This document shows, piece by piece, positions 24,991-37,951 of a DNA stretch of 64,000 nt. How positions within the stretch are numbered: position 1 is the first letter of the stretch; each line of letters begins with the position of its first letter. A program made the translations under genes and the position numbers. Origin of the DNA: Astrocystis sublimbata (taxonomy: Eukaryota > Ascomycota > Sordariomycetes > Xylariales > Xylariaceae). Under the pieces are notes generated by a model. It was not told the origin of the DNA. It saw only the letters and a program-made list of their open reading frames with translations, and did not search any database. The stretch spans positions 1,302,001-1,366,000 of the forward strand of contig JAJNNY010000001.1 of the NCBI GenBank assembly GCA_022453515.1. Direction: 5' to 3'.

Positions 24991-27900
24991 TTGAGTCTCG
25001 AAAACAGCTCGCGTAGGACTCGATGGACGATTATTTCGGTCTCTTACCTCCACATTGTATTTTCACAATATCCTTGGCCTTTCTTGAATGGTAAAGAGAG
25101 GTTTGCGTTGCGTGAACTGTGTCCACATTTTCAACTCGGTGTTGAATAGTTCTTCATTCCCTGATGTCTGCTCAATGCTGAACAGTGTCCATGCCCATGA
25201 TCGATACATACTTATATGAGATCATCAGTTTGTGTAATTGCTCGATTGGTTGCAGGCAGCCCGCCTACAGTACAGCTTTCAACTTCGGGAAGTAGGTACA
25301 TGGAGGTCCTATGGACCATTATCGCAACCCGCTGAGAGCAAATGTCGTCTGCGCTACCATACAAGCACTTCACATCGCTTGAAGGATGGTGTACTGGCAC
25401 CGCCACTTACTTATGAACAATCTCTATGAAAGGTTTTGTGAAGTTACCATATTGGAACTGCTCTGGAATTCAGGATTCAGGTCTGAAGCATCACAAGCGA
25501 TCGTCAAGCAGCCAACTTGACTTTTCCTCACAACCTATTTGATCTGCCTCGGGGGGAGGTGCAAGGACGGTTACTGAAGCATTGCGTACTCTCCGGAGTA
25601 CCAATTACTTTGAAAATGAGCATTGCTTGTTCTGTCTAGCTAATCCTCATCATTAGTGGCACCTATTTGCGTATTTCGAAGTTCATCAGTCTGGAAGAAG
25701 GAATTGTTCCAATAGTAGATACTGAGAACATTTCTTCCAACATAACTACCTAGGTATGTTTTACAACTGTCGAACTGGCGGGGGATGTGCTGATGAAACT
25801 GTGAAAAGATAAGAAAACCAACTTCTGTAGAGGTAGAATCATGTCAATGTGGCCTGGTGCGAGGTCACTAATCGATATTTTCCCCTAGGTTGTCTCAGTC
25901 AAACTAAAGAGCACATGTCTACAAGCTCTTTAGGCAGCTATATCTGCGAGTTGAGTCATACGATGGACAAGGGGTACATGAGAGAGACATTGATTGCTTG
26001 GATTCCAACAAGCGAGTGGTTTATGAACTCGCCTCAAATTCAACTAGACCATAACTCGTTTGTTAGACCGCTCGTGAGACCAAGGGAAAAAGGGCGGAGG
26101 CGGAAAGCGAGAGCCATGACACTGAATCAGGCTGTGTGTGGGCGCTCAATCCAAGAAGCCATACAAACGGTAAGAGAAGGTCACAGAACCACCCCAAGAT
26201 GTCAAGACTTAACCACGCGGTTGTAGATCGGTGAACAGGCAGCACCGCAGTTCGGCAATGCCACGGAGGTTGCAGGGCCTAGAATCGCTGTCTCGGGCTC
26301 CGTTGTTGGTGGCAAAGTGCGCTGGGCTGACAGACCATATCATAGCCATGGAGGCAAGTGTTCCTTGAAATACGATTCGCTTGTCTTGTGACAGACAATG
26401 TTAGGAGGTGGTGTAAGCGGCCCGGATGGCGGCCGATAGTATGTCAATGGGGGTGGGTGTCTGCGGGCCGTCGGATATACGCAACTTCCAGAGTTGAATG
26501 CTTAGTGGTTAGCTTGGCGATCGGTTCATACTCACTTGCCGCAGGGATCATATCGACCTTTTCAGGGGCAAAGGACTTCGTGCTATTCTTGGTAAGGCAA
26601 ATCTGATGTCGTCGAACTTGGGATGTACCTATGTCAGTGTCGATATTCAATTTCTGAGTTGAGAGACAAAGGAGGGAAAGTATTCGGGCCAATGGGCTAT
26701 AATTATACACATGGACCTCTAGTAGGACTATCGGAGAGCTATGGGTTCATCCTCGTGGTACTGACTCTCTTCTTTAGCATTTGATTCGACTGAAACTCTG
26801 AAAATCGACCCCGATGCTGTTCAGCACTAGCCCCCTCGCGCCTATTCATGTATTCGACGATTATAGAACATACCCAATGCAGCATCTGCGGCAAAACACA
26901 ACGAAATCGAGTATGGGACAGGCGTATCCATTCGATACCTCAGTCAGATAATTATGGGATCTGCTACGGATATGTAGGGGACGTGAAGGGGCCGTTTTAC
27001 CTGTAAATTCGCCTCCCCCAATTGTCACTTCTGAGACCGAGTGATCCGGTTGGCGTGGGGGATACACGGCAATTTTTGGTCTCGGTCTCGCTGTTTCATC
27101 TATTCAAGAATAGACTTGGATGTAATAGATACTCTCGGTACTATCCATCATCTGCCACTGTCGTGCATGCATATCTTCGCATTTCCCCGTATGATAGAGG
27201 CAATGACCTGGGGCGAAGACCCTGTATTCGTATTGATCACGGGACCTTGACGAAAATACATACACATGCATCATTACTGGAAACGGTGGTCTTGGCTGCT
27301 TATGCCTACTTCATGGCCTTGATGACATTTTCGCGGCTCTTTTGGCCGGTTTCCAGTCGGATCTGGAATGACCCTCCATGCATACGCTTGCATTGGTAGT
27401 ATCGATGTCCCTCAGTTCCACGGTTACTACAACGGATAGCATGTTCCTGCAGCTAAGAAAGAGTGGTGAGTACCTAAGGTAATGTGTGGGGGTGCTGCTG
27501 TACGGGTAGATGAGATGTTGCAACGAGATGGCCGGTGCTACTTTTTCGCCCGCTGTCTCACCTCTTGCATTGAATAGTAATACTAGCAGACCGCTATCAG
27601 GGCGGAACCTATGTGTCACCGCCATCTTGTGTGAGAGCAACCTTCCAGAAGGAAACACCGGATGCATGTGGCTTGGTGAGCAGCTATGTCAGTTGTGTCC
27701 CCACGAGTTTGCCTCGTGTCTCTGTATCTCGAGCTACAAGGCATCCTAACGGACGCCACTTGACCCCCAAACGCTCAGTTCTCCGTCAACACTCATCTTG
27801 TATGTATTCCACATCTTTCTTCAATGGCTTTTCCCGAAGAGACCGGATGTTGGTGTTATTGGCCAGCACGAGGGTTGGGTATATGTATGTCAGATGCTTC

Positions 27901-30024
27901 CCACTTTAAGTAGCCCCTTTTAGGGTACCATCGATGTAACGCTGTATAAATACTTCAAATCATCGTATTAGTGATGACCACTAAAGGCGTTGTATCAACG
28001 AGAAGGAACCAGAAGGACGTCATGAAATCACCGAGGAGGCTCAGGTTCTTGCTCAGCGATCTTGTATGGTGCCAAACGGCAGCCAGCCTATCGGATTTGT
28101 TGCATAAGCAGCTTTGACTGCTACCGTGACGTGTGACGGGACTTATCAGACTGTGCCTGTCGTATAGTGCCTATCAACGGGCATCATCCAGATTATTCCT
28201 TGCACACCGCGTGGCTTGTCCTCCCCACCTGCTTCTTCGAGATGGCTCACATACCTACCACACTGGGATCGAAGCCACGCCGCCATTTAGGCATGTGTCA
28301 ATCATGCAGCCATGAATCCCATTCTCCGGGGGGGAATCCCCCTGTGACCTGGCGGTCGGTGGCTTGACTTTGACATCGCTGCGCTAGGGAGAATTGCCAG
28401 CTGACTGTCAAGTCGCGGTGTTTTACGACGCCCGCTGTTAGATAGGTACCTGGAGAGCTGGGCGATTGGACGAATGACGATCGGGAATACCCGAACAATT
28501 CAAGCCTTTTGGTCGACCTTACTGATCATACTTGATAGATGTTTCTTTTGCTGCATACATTATCGAGAACATGGCTGCCTATGCCATTCCTGACTATATA
28601 CTACTTAAATTAAGGCAGCAACATCATAAAGGTCTTCCATAGGATCAAGGGGCGACATTGGCTCAGCCTTGATGTCTCCGAAGTGTCGCTTGAATGCCCC
28701 TAATGTTCAAACATTTGATTGATGTAGGTGTTGTACAATACACATCATACTCTATGCTCCTAGTATCATGAGACTCTTACTATAAATAGTCGATTAGTAT
28801 GTTTATATGCAGTTGATTGATAGAAGGCAGAGAGAGGCATGGATTCTGATGAAAGGATCAATATGCGTCAAAATGCAGGTTGAGTGTCCAGGGAGATTTC
28901 ACAGCGACACGGACATTGAGAAGGCACTGCCTCAAGAGGACCGTCAGCTGGAATCAACGCTTTACATGAGAAGCAAGGTATGAGGTTACGCATGCTACTT
29001 ACGGACAGTAAGAGTACGTCTGTTCATAGATTCGTGCGACATACGTTCTGGCAATAGGGATCAAGACCGTTCCACGCCGTTTGGATGTTGCTATCCTACT
29101 ACGCGGGGCACATTTAAACTACCAAGCTGAACATCAAAGAAACGTGACTCAAATATTCCACATTGCCATATGTCATAGTGTTGAAGGATCAGTGGGCGTT
29201 GAGGTTATGACTGACTGCCCCACACAAAGGAAAAGGTTCAATAAGTTCAATGCAAGACAAGGTAGGGATATATCCCTAGTAATGACCAAGGACATATGGC
29301 GTCTTGATCATACCGAGGGCCATCATCAACATCATCCTACATGGCGTAGTTTCACATGTTTGGCCGTCTAGGCAGCATTACGCCTAAGGACACCTAGATG
29401 CAGGCATGCTCAAAAAGAGCAAAGCCCTAGAATTACGGTCCCGGATCGTGGCGACGACCGGAATGGTGGACGAACGCCGCAACTCAGTGGGGCATCCGTA
29501 AAGACAAGCTTGCTGTGCTCCGGCCGTTGACTCGAGCTCTCCCCGGTCACTTGAGATCATACGTGCGTCGTCCCGGATGAGGAATATGAGTCACAGAAAA
29601 GTGCTTAACCGATAGGGAAACTTACATACTGCGTACCAGGAGGTATGCCAAGCACCCGGCGTCTGCTTTCTCACGCAAAATCTCGTGGCATGAAGTATAT
29701 GCGAGTCCGTCCAAACGCTGGTTGATTTGGAAGTGGTAATGTGGGTTTCCCCTAGCCACCCGCATGGGAGTTGGCAGTAGAGCCAAATGCTGCGATGTTA
29801 GCATAGGGAGCAGGTCGCCGTAAAGCAGTAGGTAATCTGATACTTGTTAGACATAGTCACGCCGCCGGCGATGCCGTCTGATCTGGAAAGCGGGCCTATA
29901 GAAGACATGGACACCGGACCACAAGCCGATAGGGTTTTGATCGGTAGCGCTCGATGACACAACAAACCGAGGTCTGTTTCGCGAACGAGTGAACAGTGGC
30001 TCGTCGAGGATTGGGGGCTGTTGT

Positions 30025-30552
30025 TCATTCGAAGCCACTTTTTTCTTTGAGGCGCAGCTCACCCCGGCAATGGTAGTCATACGACGCGGCCGCTAATTTG
30101 CTGGGTTGGCCCCTGACACCCACGACAACTACCCTTGACAGAACCGTGCTTGGGGACGACCTGGGGATCTTAGATGCGGAGACTAGCAAGGCAATTGGGC
30201 GACTTGCGAGGGGATCCCCCACTTGATCCGCCGGTATTCGAGGATCTCGCAAGGCACCCTCAAGGCTGACAAGCCACAGCTGTCGCCCACCGTCCTAATT
30301 CTGTGTCCAGTGCGCATCGTCCGCCATTGGACAGCTGACCTCATAGTATAGCAGGGTATGCTGCAGCGCAACGGCGGGCTGTCGGAGTGGATCGTCATGG
30401 TGGATGCTGGACGAACTCTGACCGCCGGTGCTTGCGACTGACTGCCCGAATGCGGTATCTTCAACAAAAGTCTCCGACCACCGTAGCAGAGCTGATGAAG
30501 GGTGTATTTCCACCAGCGTTATGTGGTAGTGCGGCGACCATGTTTCGGCCAT
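30025..30552 (-). pseudogene. Degenerate coding relic with in-frame stop, family unknown
   Basis: A single minus-strand reading frame looks protein-coding for about 175 codons but is broken by a TAG at 30297-30295 before ending with TGA at 30027-30025. The part before the stop begins at an ATG at 30552 (MAETWSPHYHITLVEI) and contains LLYYEVSCPMADDAHWTQN. The part after it contains LASRPIALLVSASKIPRS, TVLSRVVVVGVRGQPS and LAAASYDYHCRGELRLKE. The two parts share frame exactly, so a point change to a stop is the simplest reading. I do not recognise the family. It could also be chance, since splice signals that would remove the stop are not evident. Confidence 0.3.
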
Positions 30553-33500
30553 GTACCCCGGGCTTGATGTCAGCTGTACAGGGGACAAGTAGGCCGATGA
30601 CATACATAACTAGATGATCCAACTTACATGACAGACGGTCCGGACAAGAATACGGACGAACGAACAACATGCGATTTGCATGTTGGCGAGTAACGGCGAT
30701 ACTTGGTGACAACATTTGATCTTCTATTTTCCCCGGGTCCCCTTCCTATGCCCCCTCGCTCACGGCACTGTCGTTATTGTCTGTGAGTAGGGAAGCCCAA
30801 TTAATTCATTTCGGGGCGGACTGCAACCTCACCTCGGATAGTATCCGAGTCAGCTGGCTGGCTTTGTGCGTTTCATCTACTACGAGGGAAATACAATATG
30901 TCGACAAACGGGTAAGATGCGGGAGAGCGCCCCGAGTGGGTGGGCTGGTGCCGAGGGTCCTCGGATAATTTGGTAATCGAGCATTCTAGACTCGACCCAG
31001 AAGTTCGGTATGATGAGTGTCATCGTAGATCTATAGGTTGGCGATGGGATGGGATGGTCAGGGTTCTGTCTTAGATGGACCCGGTTCTTGTTTCAGATGT
31101 TCAGGTGTACAAGGCCGGTTGAGCCAGCGCTACTGCAGGCTGTGACTACTACTACCATACAATGAGATTCGTATCTGCGGTTGGTATGGTGCTGTCATGA
31201 ACGTTGTGTGGACGAGCCGAGGGATGATGTTGATTGGCTGTTGGTACGAATCGTGCCATCTCAGACAGCTTCGTTAATTATGACACTGCCTGCCTCCCTC
31301 CATGTAGCCCAACGGCCAAAGCACATCGGCAACCTTAGGCTGCTGCTGCTAAGGCAGGCTGCTAACTGGGTCCTGCGTCCAAAGCAACTTTAGGCAGGCC
31401 TGCAGCTCTTCAGCTCGATTCCCCTGCCCGCCTGTGCTACTAGTACTACTATAGAGTTTCTAGGCAGGTTAGGTAAGGTGAGGAGGATAAAGTGGCCTGT
31501 GTGTCTAACCATGGGCTACTATTAGATACGTCATCGACCTTCAATTAACGCATTGTCAATCAAGCCAACCTTGTCCTAACTGCGAATGGCCATGTTCCCA
31601 GCTGTTACTCTACGTACCTCCCGCCAGACAACTCGTAGCAGCAGTCAATGTCCTGTAGCCTGTAGTATGCAATCGATGTTGCTGGGCGTACGACAGCCAA
31701 TGGAGAGAGAGTATAGGACTCAGCGGACATGCAACCTGCAACACCTTTCACGCTAAGGTATTGGCAGCATTACCTATGTGAGTAAGAGACACCAAGGCAA
31801 GGTACAGACAGTCAGGTACTCAGCCCTACCAGACATGGTTAGCGGATCTATAGAGTCCTTGCCAAATGATATGCGAAATGCCAATTGTCCTCAAACTATA
31901 CGGTATATTCAATGCTAATTATCAACTTCGTTGACCCGATGTCGTCGAATGTGTTCGTTACTGCCAATACCGCCCAAATGGCAATCGCTGTTGACAACAT
32001 AGGTGAACCTTATAATAGTGACTCTCCAAGCACATAACATAACCTGACCACAGTCCGAGCCTACGCCGTCCCTAGGGTAAGAATAAACAATTGCCCTGCT
32101 TTCCGAAAGACGTGTATATAGTCGTAGAACTTTTCAGTGCCGCAGTACCTGTTCATGTGAGATTTTGGGCCAACAGATTTCGATAGAGACTTAACGCTAT
32201 TGTCGTATCACGTAATCGGACAAGAACTGGCGCCTGGGACTAAGGTTAGGTAGGTAGGTTCAGAAGCATCTGAGTGGGGAAGCCAAGCAATCTCAAGGAT
32301 ACAATTTATGCCCTATCGTCGTCAACTTCCGTGAGACCTTGTATACTGGCTCGACTGGCAGGCAGAACAAACCGGAACTAACACTACCTAGCGTACACCG
32401 AGACTACATAGCATTCCCTCGGCTCATCATCTGGGCTTGTCTGCATGCTACACCTCCATTGGCGAAAGAGAAGGGGGGGTTTAGCACCCGTGCACGAGAG
32501 CAGGGGGCTTCGGTATACTCCAACGGCCAGGGCGCCCCGTCGTACTGAGAGCTCCTACATCATATATCGTAAGCAGGCACCGTTGTAGGACGTGCTAGGG
32601 TAAGCTGCTTCCATAACACTGCTGCTGGGTACGATCATTCGGATTTCTGATCACTTTCGGAACTGTTGGCATCGGAATCGGACGAACTGGCGCTTAATAC
32701 GTATTTGTCAGGTGGCAGCACCTTCATGACCCCAACATAGTGAGTGCTAAACTGGGCCTTAGAAAAACGACGTCTTCGTCTGCTGCGCAGAGGGGGACGC
32801 TGTTGCTCCAGTACGAGCATGAGAGACCAGAGATGGATGTAATCCCTGCCGTCCGGCACTCAGAACGGAGGCTGTTCAACGGAACAGGGCTCTGTTGAGT
32901 TAGTGCCCATCTTGGTACTTTTCTATTTATTGCGGCTTGGCGCAGCAAGTAACTGGGAAGCCGAGGAAGCGTAGCGCAGTTAATTTTACCAGCAGAATCA
33001 GTCAGTCAGGACCAGGCGTAAAGCTTGGGTTGCCAAGGTCAAGCCAAGCTAGTAACGAGACCAGCGACAAGACCGCCAGGCTACGTTACTCAAGTACTGG
33101 GTCACGTTTTACCTGCCTGTAAGATACCTTTGTACGCGGTATGAATCATCGTGATATGTGAAAATGTGGTCCATATGTTCGATGTTGTTCAATGTTGTTA
33201 TACGCATGAGCTTCCATGGTTTCCACCCCTAATGGTGATACTATGATACTCCAATCTGTATCGCCGTGTCACCGAGGGATTCGGCAGTCCAGTCGCGCAC
33301 GGGGGTGTCTATTAGAAGATTCATCGGACTATCTAGTACAAGGGAGCTTGTCAGCACCGGTCTATACCTAGGTCTCTGATGTAATTGGGGTTGTGGTTGT
33401 ATTGTAGATACCGAAAATCAGCCAACTGAGCTAAGATTGATGATGATGATCATGGTAAAGATGAGTTGGATGGAGTTGCTTTGCTATACCATACTGCTAC

Positions 33501-33584
33501 CAGGTATGTAAGTACTTAGTATGTGTCATGTATGCTATTCTATGTGCGGCTGTACAGCAGCTCGTGGCCGCCGCGGTTATGGCA

Positions 33585-33627
33585 CCCCCAAACTCCAACT
33601 CCAACCCCCAACCCCAACCCCAACCCT
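33585..33627. repeat. CCCCAA/CCAACC-rich simple repeat
   Basis: Short C/A simple repeat, about three near-perfect CCCCAA units with variant flanks. It is not the canonical fungal telomere unit (CCCTAA) and is too short to be telomeric. Confidence 0.75.
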
Positions 33628-34267
33628 GCTCACGACTTACAAGCTCTCTCTCTCACTGCCCAGAGAACGAGGGTCGCAGATCCTGGTATCACCCTCGCGA
33701 CCCTCGACCCTCGACCCTCACCCCTACGAGCGCTAGCGCGGCAGACACTCACAACTTAGACCAAACCGAGGCCAACGCAGTCGGCCAGCTAGGCTGCACA
33801 GGCGTAGCCTACTTAGTCGACTTGGCAAGCAAGCCCTAGATATCCGCTTCACGCCAGACGACGAAGACAACAGCTCTCTAACTAACTCACTTACAAGTTA
33901 CTTACCTACTTAGCCCGCGCGATCCACTCGGCGTCATACACTAACCTTAGCATACATGTAGGTCCATACTACCACATCTGTCCCTCCGCTTGCATGCCAT
34001 CATCCATGCAGGCGCAGAATAGGCGCAGAACAGGCACAGAACGGGTGCTCGGTAGACTACTTACAGCACGTAGCACGGTACTCGCATCGTGACCTTTTCC
34101 CTCGCGTTCCCTGGGCTGGGCTGGCGTTACTCATCGCGCGGCACTGCGCTATGTAGCCCGTCCGCTCACACGTATACTCTGTGTACTCTCTGTACTCTCT
34201 AGTACAGACAACACCCATGATGATGCCTCATCCGGCCACCAGCGCACACCCATGGCAAGGCACCTGC

Positions 34268-34310
34268 CCTGCCATGCCATGCCATGGCATCCCATCCCAT
34301 CCCATCCCAT
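34268..34310. repeat. GCCAT/CCCAT tandem repeats
   Basis: About three GCCAT units are followed by four perfect CCCAT units (34291-34310) in the promoter-side DNA of the small gene at 34.9 kb. Confidence 0.85.
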
Positions 34311-34434
34311 CTCCATCACCCATCATCCTCCGTGCCCTGCGCCGCCCTCCGCGACCCGGGTGACGGCTGACCTGCATACAAGCCTATGGGTCCAAGAGCT
34401 ACTGTTAATCCGTTTCGGTAAGATGCTCTTTCGT

Positions 34435-34461
34435 CACTGCTGCCACTGCTGCCACTGCTGC
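34435..34461. repeat. Three perfect copies of a 9-mer (CACTGCTGC)
   Basis: Three adjacent copies of CACTGCTGC. It lies in non-coding DNA upstream of the small conserved gene. Confidence 0.9.
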
Positions 34462-34890
34462 CTTCTATCCTGAGGCCCTTGTCCCGTCCGTCCTAGGCTG
34501 CCGACCTATAAGGCTGCGATGGCTTCCTCTGTTGGTCCTGCCTCCGAGCCCTTCGACTCATCGTCTCGCTAGTCAGTCAGTCACCTGCACGCTCGCTACA
34601 AGCCCTTTTCCTTTCGTCTGGTCCTATAGACGCGGCTTCTTAATATAATTCCGTTTTCTTGCCGCCGCCGCCGCCGCCTTTCCGGCCTTGTTGCTGCCTT
34701 ATCCTGACTAATACAGCACTTCACTTCTACTCATCTTCTATATCAACCGTAGCGTCGATCCTCAGTCAAAGTTGTCAAGTCGTTTATCATCTTGACTCGC
34801 CCTCCTCTCTGTGTCATCCTTCTTAGCTTGCCTCAGTAACATCATATCGTCCTACACATATAGTCTTTACTTGTCCACTCCGAAGTCACA

Positions 34891-35139
34891 ATGTGTTACC
34901 AGGTCGTCGAAGTATACGCATCTTGCCGCTGCCTTTACTACCAACATGCCGTGGATCGATGCGCCTCCTATGGCCGCCCTGGTCATGAGGTCTCAAGAAA
35001 AACGATCCCGGTCGGTTATGCCTGCTCAGTCCACACTCAGTCAAGCAGCTACGGCACCTATGCAGGCAACCAAAACTACTCAGATTCGGGCTACTACAGC
35101 AGCCAATCGAGCCGAGACTCGTATCGTCACCGTCGGTGA
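34891..35139 (+). CDS. Small conserved Cys-rich fungal protein, function unknown
   Basis: An 82-residue protein whose N-terminal half has the look of a short conserved Pezizomycotina family: MCYQVVEVYASCRCLYYQH, then DRCASYGRPGHEVSRKTIPV and GYACSVH. Six cysteines and a histidine occur within the first ~50 residues in a spaced pattern (including CRC), suggesting a metal-binding or disulfide-stabilised module, but no function is known to me. The C-terminal ~30 residues are Ser/Tyr-rich (NQNYSDSGYYSSQSSRDSY) and end with basic residues. No signal peptide is evident, so it is probably intracellular. The start is a good ATG after a long C/T-rich leader. A longer overlapping frame (34811-35278) lacks these features and is probably a shadow. 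The 3' side looks like a long untranslated region. Confidence 0.72.
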   Translation: MCYQVVEVYASCRCLYYQHAVDRCASYGRPGHEVSRKTIPVGYACSVHTQSSSYGTYAGNQNYSDSGYYSSQSSRDSYRHRR

Positions 35140-37936
35140 AGGGTCTTCAGATTCATCTTTGTGGCGTGGCCCCTGTAGCCTACTTTCGAGATCCGACATC
35201 GGGTCGCCCACACCTGTTCGATTCTCTCTAGATCGTATCCTCACTCGCAGTTCCGCCGAACTTCCCACTTATCAATAATGCTCGCGGGATACGATCGCAT
35301 CTTACCACCGTTGGTTTCTACTATCCCTGGAGGGTTCTCATGCTGCGGCATGCTTTGGGCTACTGGAGGATGAACGAACTTCCTATTATGGCTTATGCAT
35401 CACGACGAAAGCACATGTTACCGAAGCACAGACGAGATATTGGCCTTTCCGGACGAAAAAGTCCAATTGCTTATCTACCATGTTCTCGGCGGCTCTTCGG
35501 CTCTGGCTCGTCAGCGCCAACGTCTTTGGTCCACGGCACATGACACGCAACCCACAATAAGGACACATTCGCCTTGTGATGTTGATCACACATAACGACT
35601 TATGGCCCGGTCTTGGCCATCTCTCAACATGGACACAGGATTAGCGACGCCACACTTCTTCTGAACGTTCTCCGCAAAGCCGTGGCAGTTTGCAACTTAT
35701 TTGGCGTCGTACAACTCTATTGACAACGCACCAAATATGACGCTACGACTTGGAACGGTCCCCTCACGATGACACTACTTGAATCGAGCACGGCTTAATT
35801 CTACAGCATTTTCAGGATTATGGATTAATGGAGTTACGCATTGATGGGGATAGAGATATACCAGGCGTTTTTTTACTAGGCTGGGCATGGGTTTCTGATT
35901 TTTCTTTACAAGGCTACAACATTCGCCTCTCATTTCAATTGTTTCATTTTCTCAAACTTGGTTTTTGTTTGATCTTTCTTCTTTTCTATGCTGTTGACAC
36001 AATTTCCAATTATTTTCAGCTCGCGTCATGTTCGCCTCACTACTACTGACTGCGGGACAGCTAGTTTGTGTAACAACACTACTGTTGCTCGGGCAGCAAT
36101 ACCATGTACTCTTATCTTTGTTGATCAAAGCTGGAACGGATCTGGTTGGGGGGATGGCGCAGGACACATGGAATGGTGCATGGACTGGTTCCTTACCACT
36201 ACTGAAACTGTCGACTCGATGTTGACTTAGTTGCTCGGCACAACTACAGCATCGCTGGCAAAGTCGGCCTCTTTCACTTACATCCGCCTACTACAATTTC
36301 AGCACCCCAAGTCTCGAATCGTCCGGTTACGAAAGAGGCCACCACATCCAAATGTTAGACCGGTAGTCTCTCAGGGGGACACGAAGCATGGCATCTCGCC
36401 AGTCGTGGGGATGCAGGAATCTGGTACTTCAAAAGCAACATATATAGTAATAAATTTGTTGACTTCGTATTCACGCGAGGCGGTGATCTTGCCGCAATGT
36501 CCCCAACACCCGATATGAATATTGGGCACCAGCTGTACGACCCGTACACACTTCGTGCAGATCGTGAACATTTTTAAATGATTGTCTCGCCGATACCGAC
36601 AGTATTATTATGCTTGCTATTTTTCTACACGCACTAGATCGCCGAAGGACTGGTGCTTCATCTGCAGAGTGTGCAACACTAAACTTATTCTTTCAATATA
36701 ACTTTTTAGAGAAAACCGGTTCTGAATTGAGGCTGAGTGGCAGCAATGACTGCAAAGCTTGCCCTGCATTGCAAATGATGCACTGTAACCCCAAATGTCG
36801 GGGTGGGTTTAGATAAGTGTAGACACGTGCCATCATGCATGTTGATCAACCCCAGAATGACATAGTTCGGGAGGTAGAATGTTCATCACACACGCACACA
36901 CGCACGTAGACATAGTCCGCATCGGCTTTCAATAAAGATATGCCCAAAAGTCCCCTTGCACAGGGAGCGAGAACAAGATAAGAGTCGCACGGGCAATGAT
37001 CGGCAACGTACCTTTTTATTGAACGTCTGGATACTGTATGTTGATGGATGGACTCACTTGTATCGTGCAACTAGTAATGCAAGAAATATCGAGAAAAGAT
37101 TGGTGATATTTATCTTACTTACATGTTCGCATTGTGACATCCCGATCTGCCGGGTGAGTAGATAAGTAAGGAAGTACCTTGCAGCATAAGTATGTCAGCT
37201 CCCAGGCATCCGACAATGGACCAACAAGATGCCACCTATGAGTGAACCCGGCGTGAGGAATCGCTTTAGAGTACACACATCGCATCCCTCTCAAGCCACG
37301 TTACCGATGTTATACCAACATAGATCACCTGATTGAGCAGGTTTCCCCCCGATTTGAACTTCTCCATGAATAGAAAGATGCATAACCTGTCTAACCTACC
37401 TGCGATATATGCATGTCAGTGTCAATATGTGTCCTGCAAGCCGTTCACACGTACATGCAGCTGAGCTGAACCGGAGGCAGCCTGCGGTGTCGGTCAACAT
37501 ACACTTGCTTCATCCATGTACGATGCTATCACTATCAATTTCGCCGGTCCTTCGAAAACGAGCTGGCTACCTAGCTGGTAGGTGGCTTGCCTTTTCAATG
37601 CATGTCAGATGCGCTAAGATCGAGATCGAGGCCGCCCATACACTTATTTCTCGCGCGGTTCGTGTCTGTTCATCTGCAAGAGCTAACCAGCTGATGCACG
37701 ATCGAGAAGGATAGATGGAGGGAAAAGAAAAAGCGTGTTGTAAGTAGTGCGCCGAAGGATGGAGGATTAGGTGGATTTTGGGGGCTGTTTCCTGGACAGG
37801 GGGGCATGAATAAGAACCCCGGCACGTTTCCAAGAACGGCGGAGTCCCGCTGGTCCATTCTTGTCACCTCACATGAACGTGTTACCTAGAATAGCATTTG
37901 ACTCAAATATGTTCAGATCCGAGAAATAACTAACTG

Positions 37937-37951
37937 TTTTTTTTTTTTTTT
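37937..37951. repeat. Poly-T run (T15)
   Basis: Uninterrupted run of 15 T in non-coding DNA; no associated element recognised. Confidence 0.85.

Larger units (their letters stand above)
24991..34890. other. 9.9 kb gene-poor region
   Basis: Only short, mutually overlapping frames occur here, and I cannot support an intact gene. A minus-strand coding relic near 30.0-30.55 kb is entered separately. A minus-strand frame at about 27.31-27.67 kb has splice-like signals, and one at 32.64-32.86 kb has an acidic Ser/Asp tail; neither resembles a family I know. From 33.5 kb on there are simple CCCCAA, CCCAT and CACTGCTGC repeats and C/T-rich DNA leading to the small gene at 34.9 kb. A perfect TACCTAGGTA palindrome lies at 25747-25756. 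Confidence 0.5.

Noticed and set aside
27306..27667. Minus-strand frame with splice-like signals
   Set aside because: Two alternative frames across the putative acceptor look equally plausible and neither matches a family I know; not enough for a gene call.
30130..30260. Degenerate Zn2Cys6-like spacing (C-X2-L-X6-W with RRIK)
   Set aside because: It lies in a different frame from the more extended coding-like relic at this place and lacks two cysteines; probably coincidence.
33596..33626. Possible telomere-like repeat
   Set aside because: Unit is CCCCAA and only about three copies, not the CCCTAA found at filamentous fungal telomeres; located far from any end feature.
34811..35278. 155-residue plus-strand frame over the small gene
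   Set aside because: It overlaps the conserved 82-residue protein in another frame, has low-complexity Thr/Ala/Ser content and no recognisable motif; taken as a shadow.
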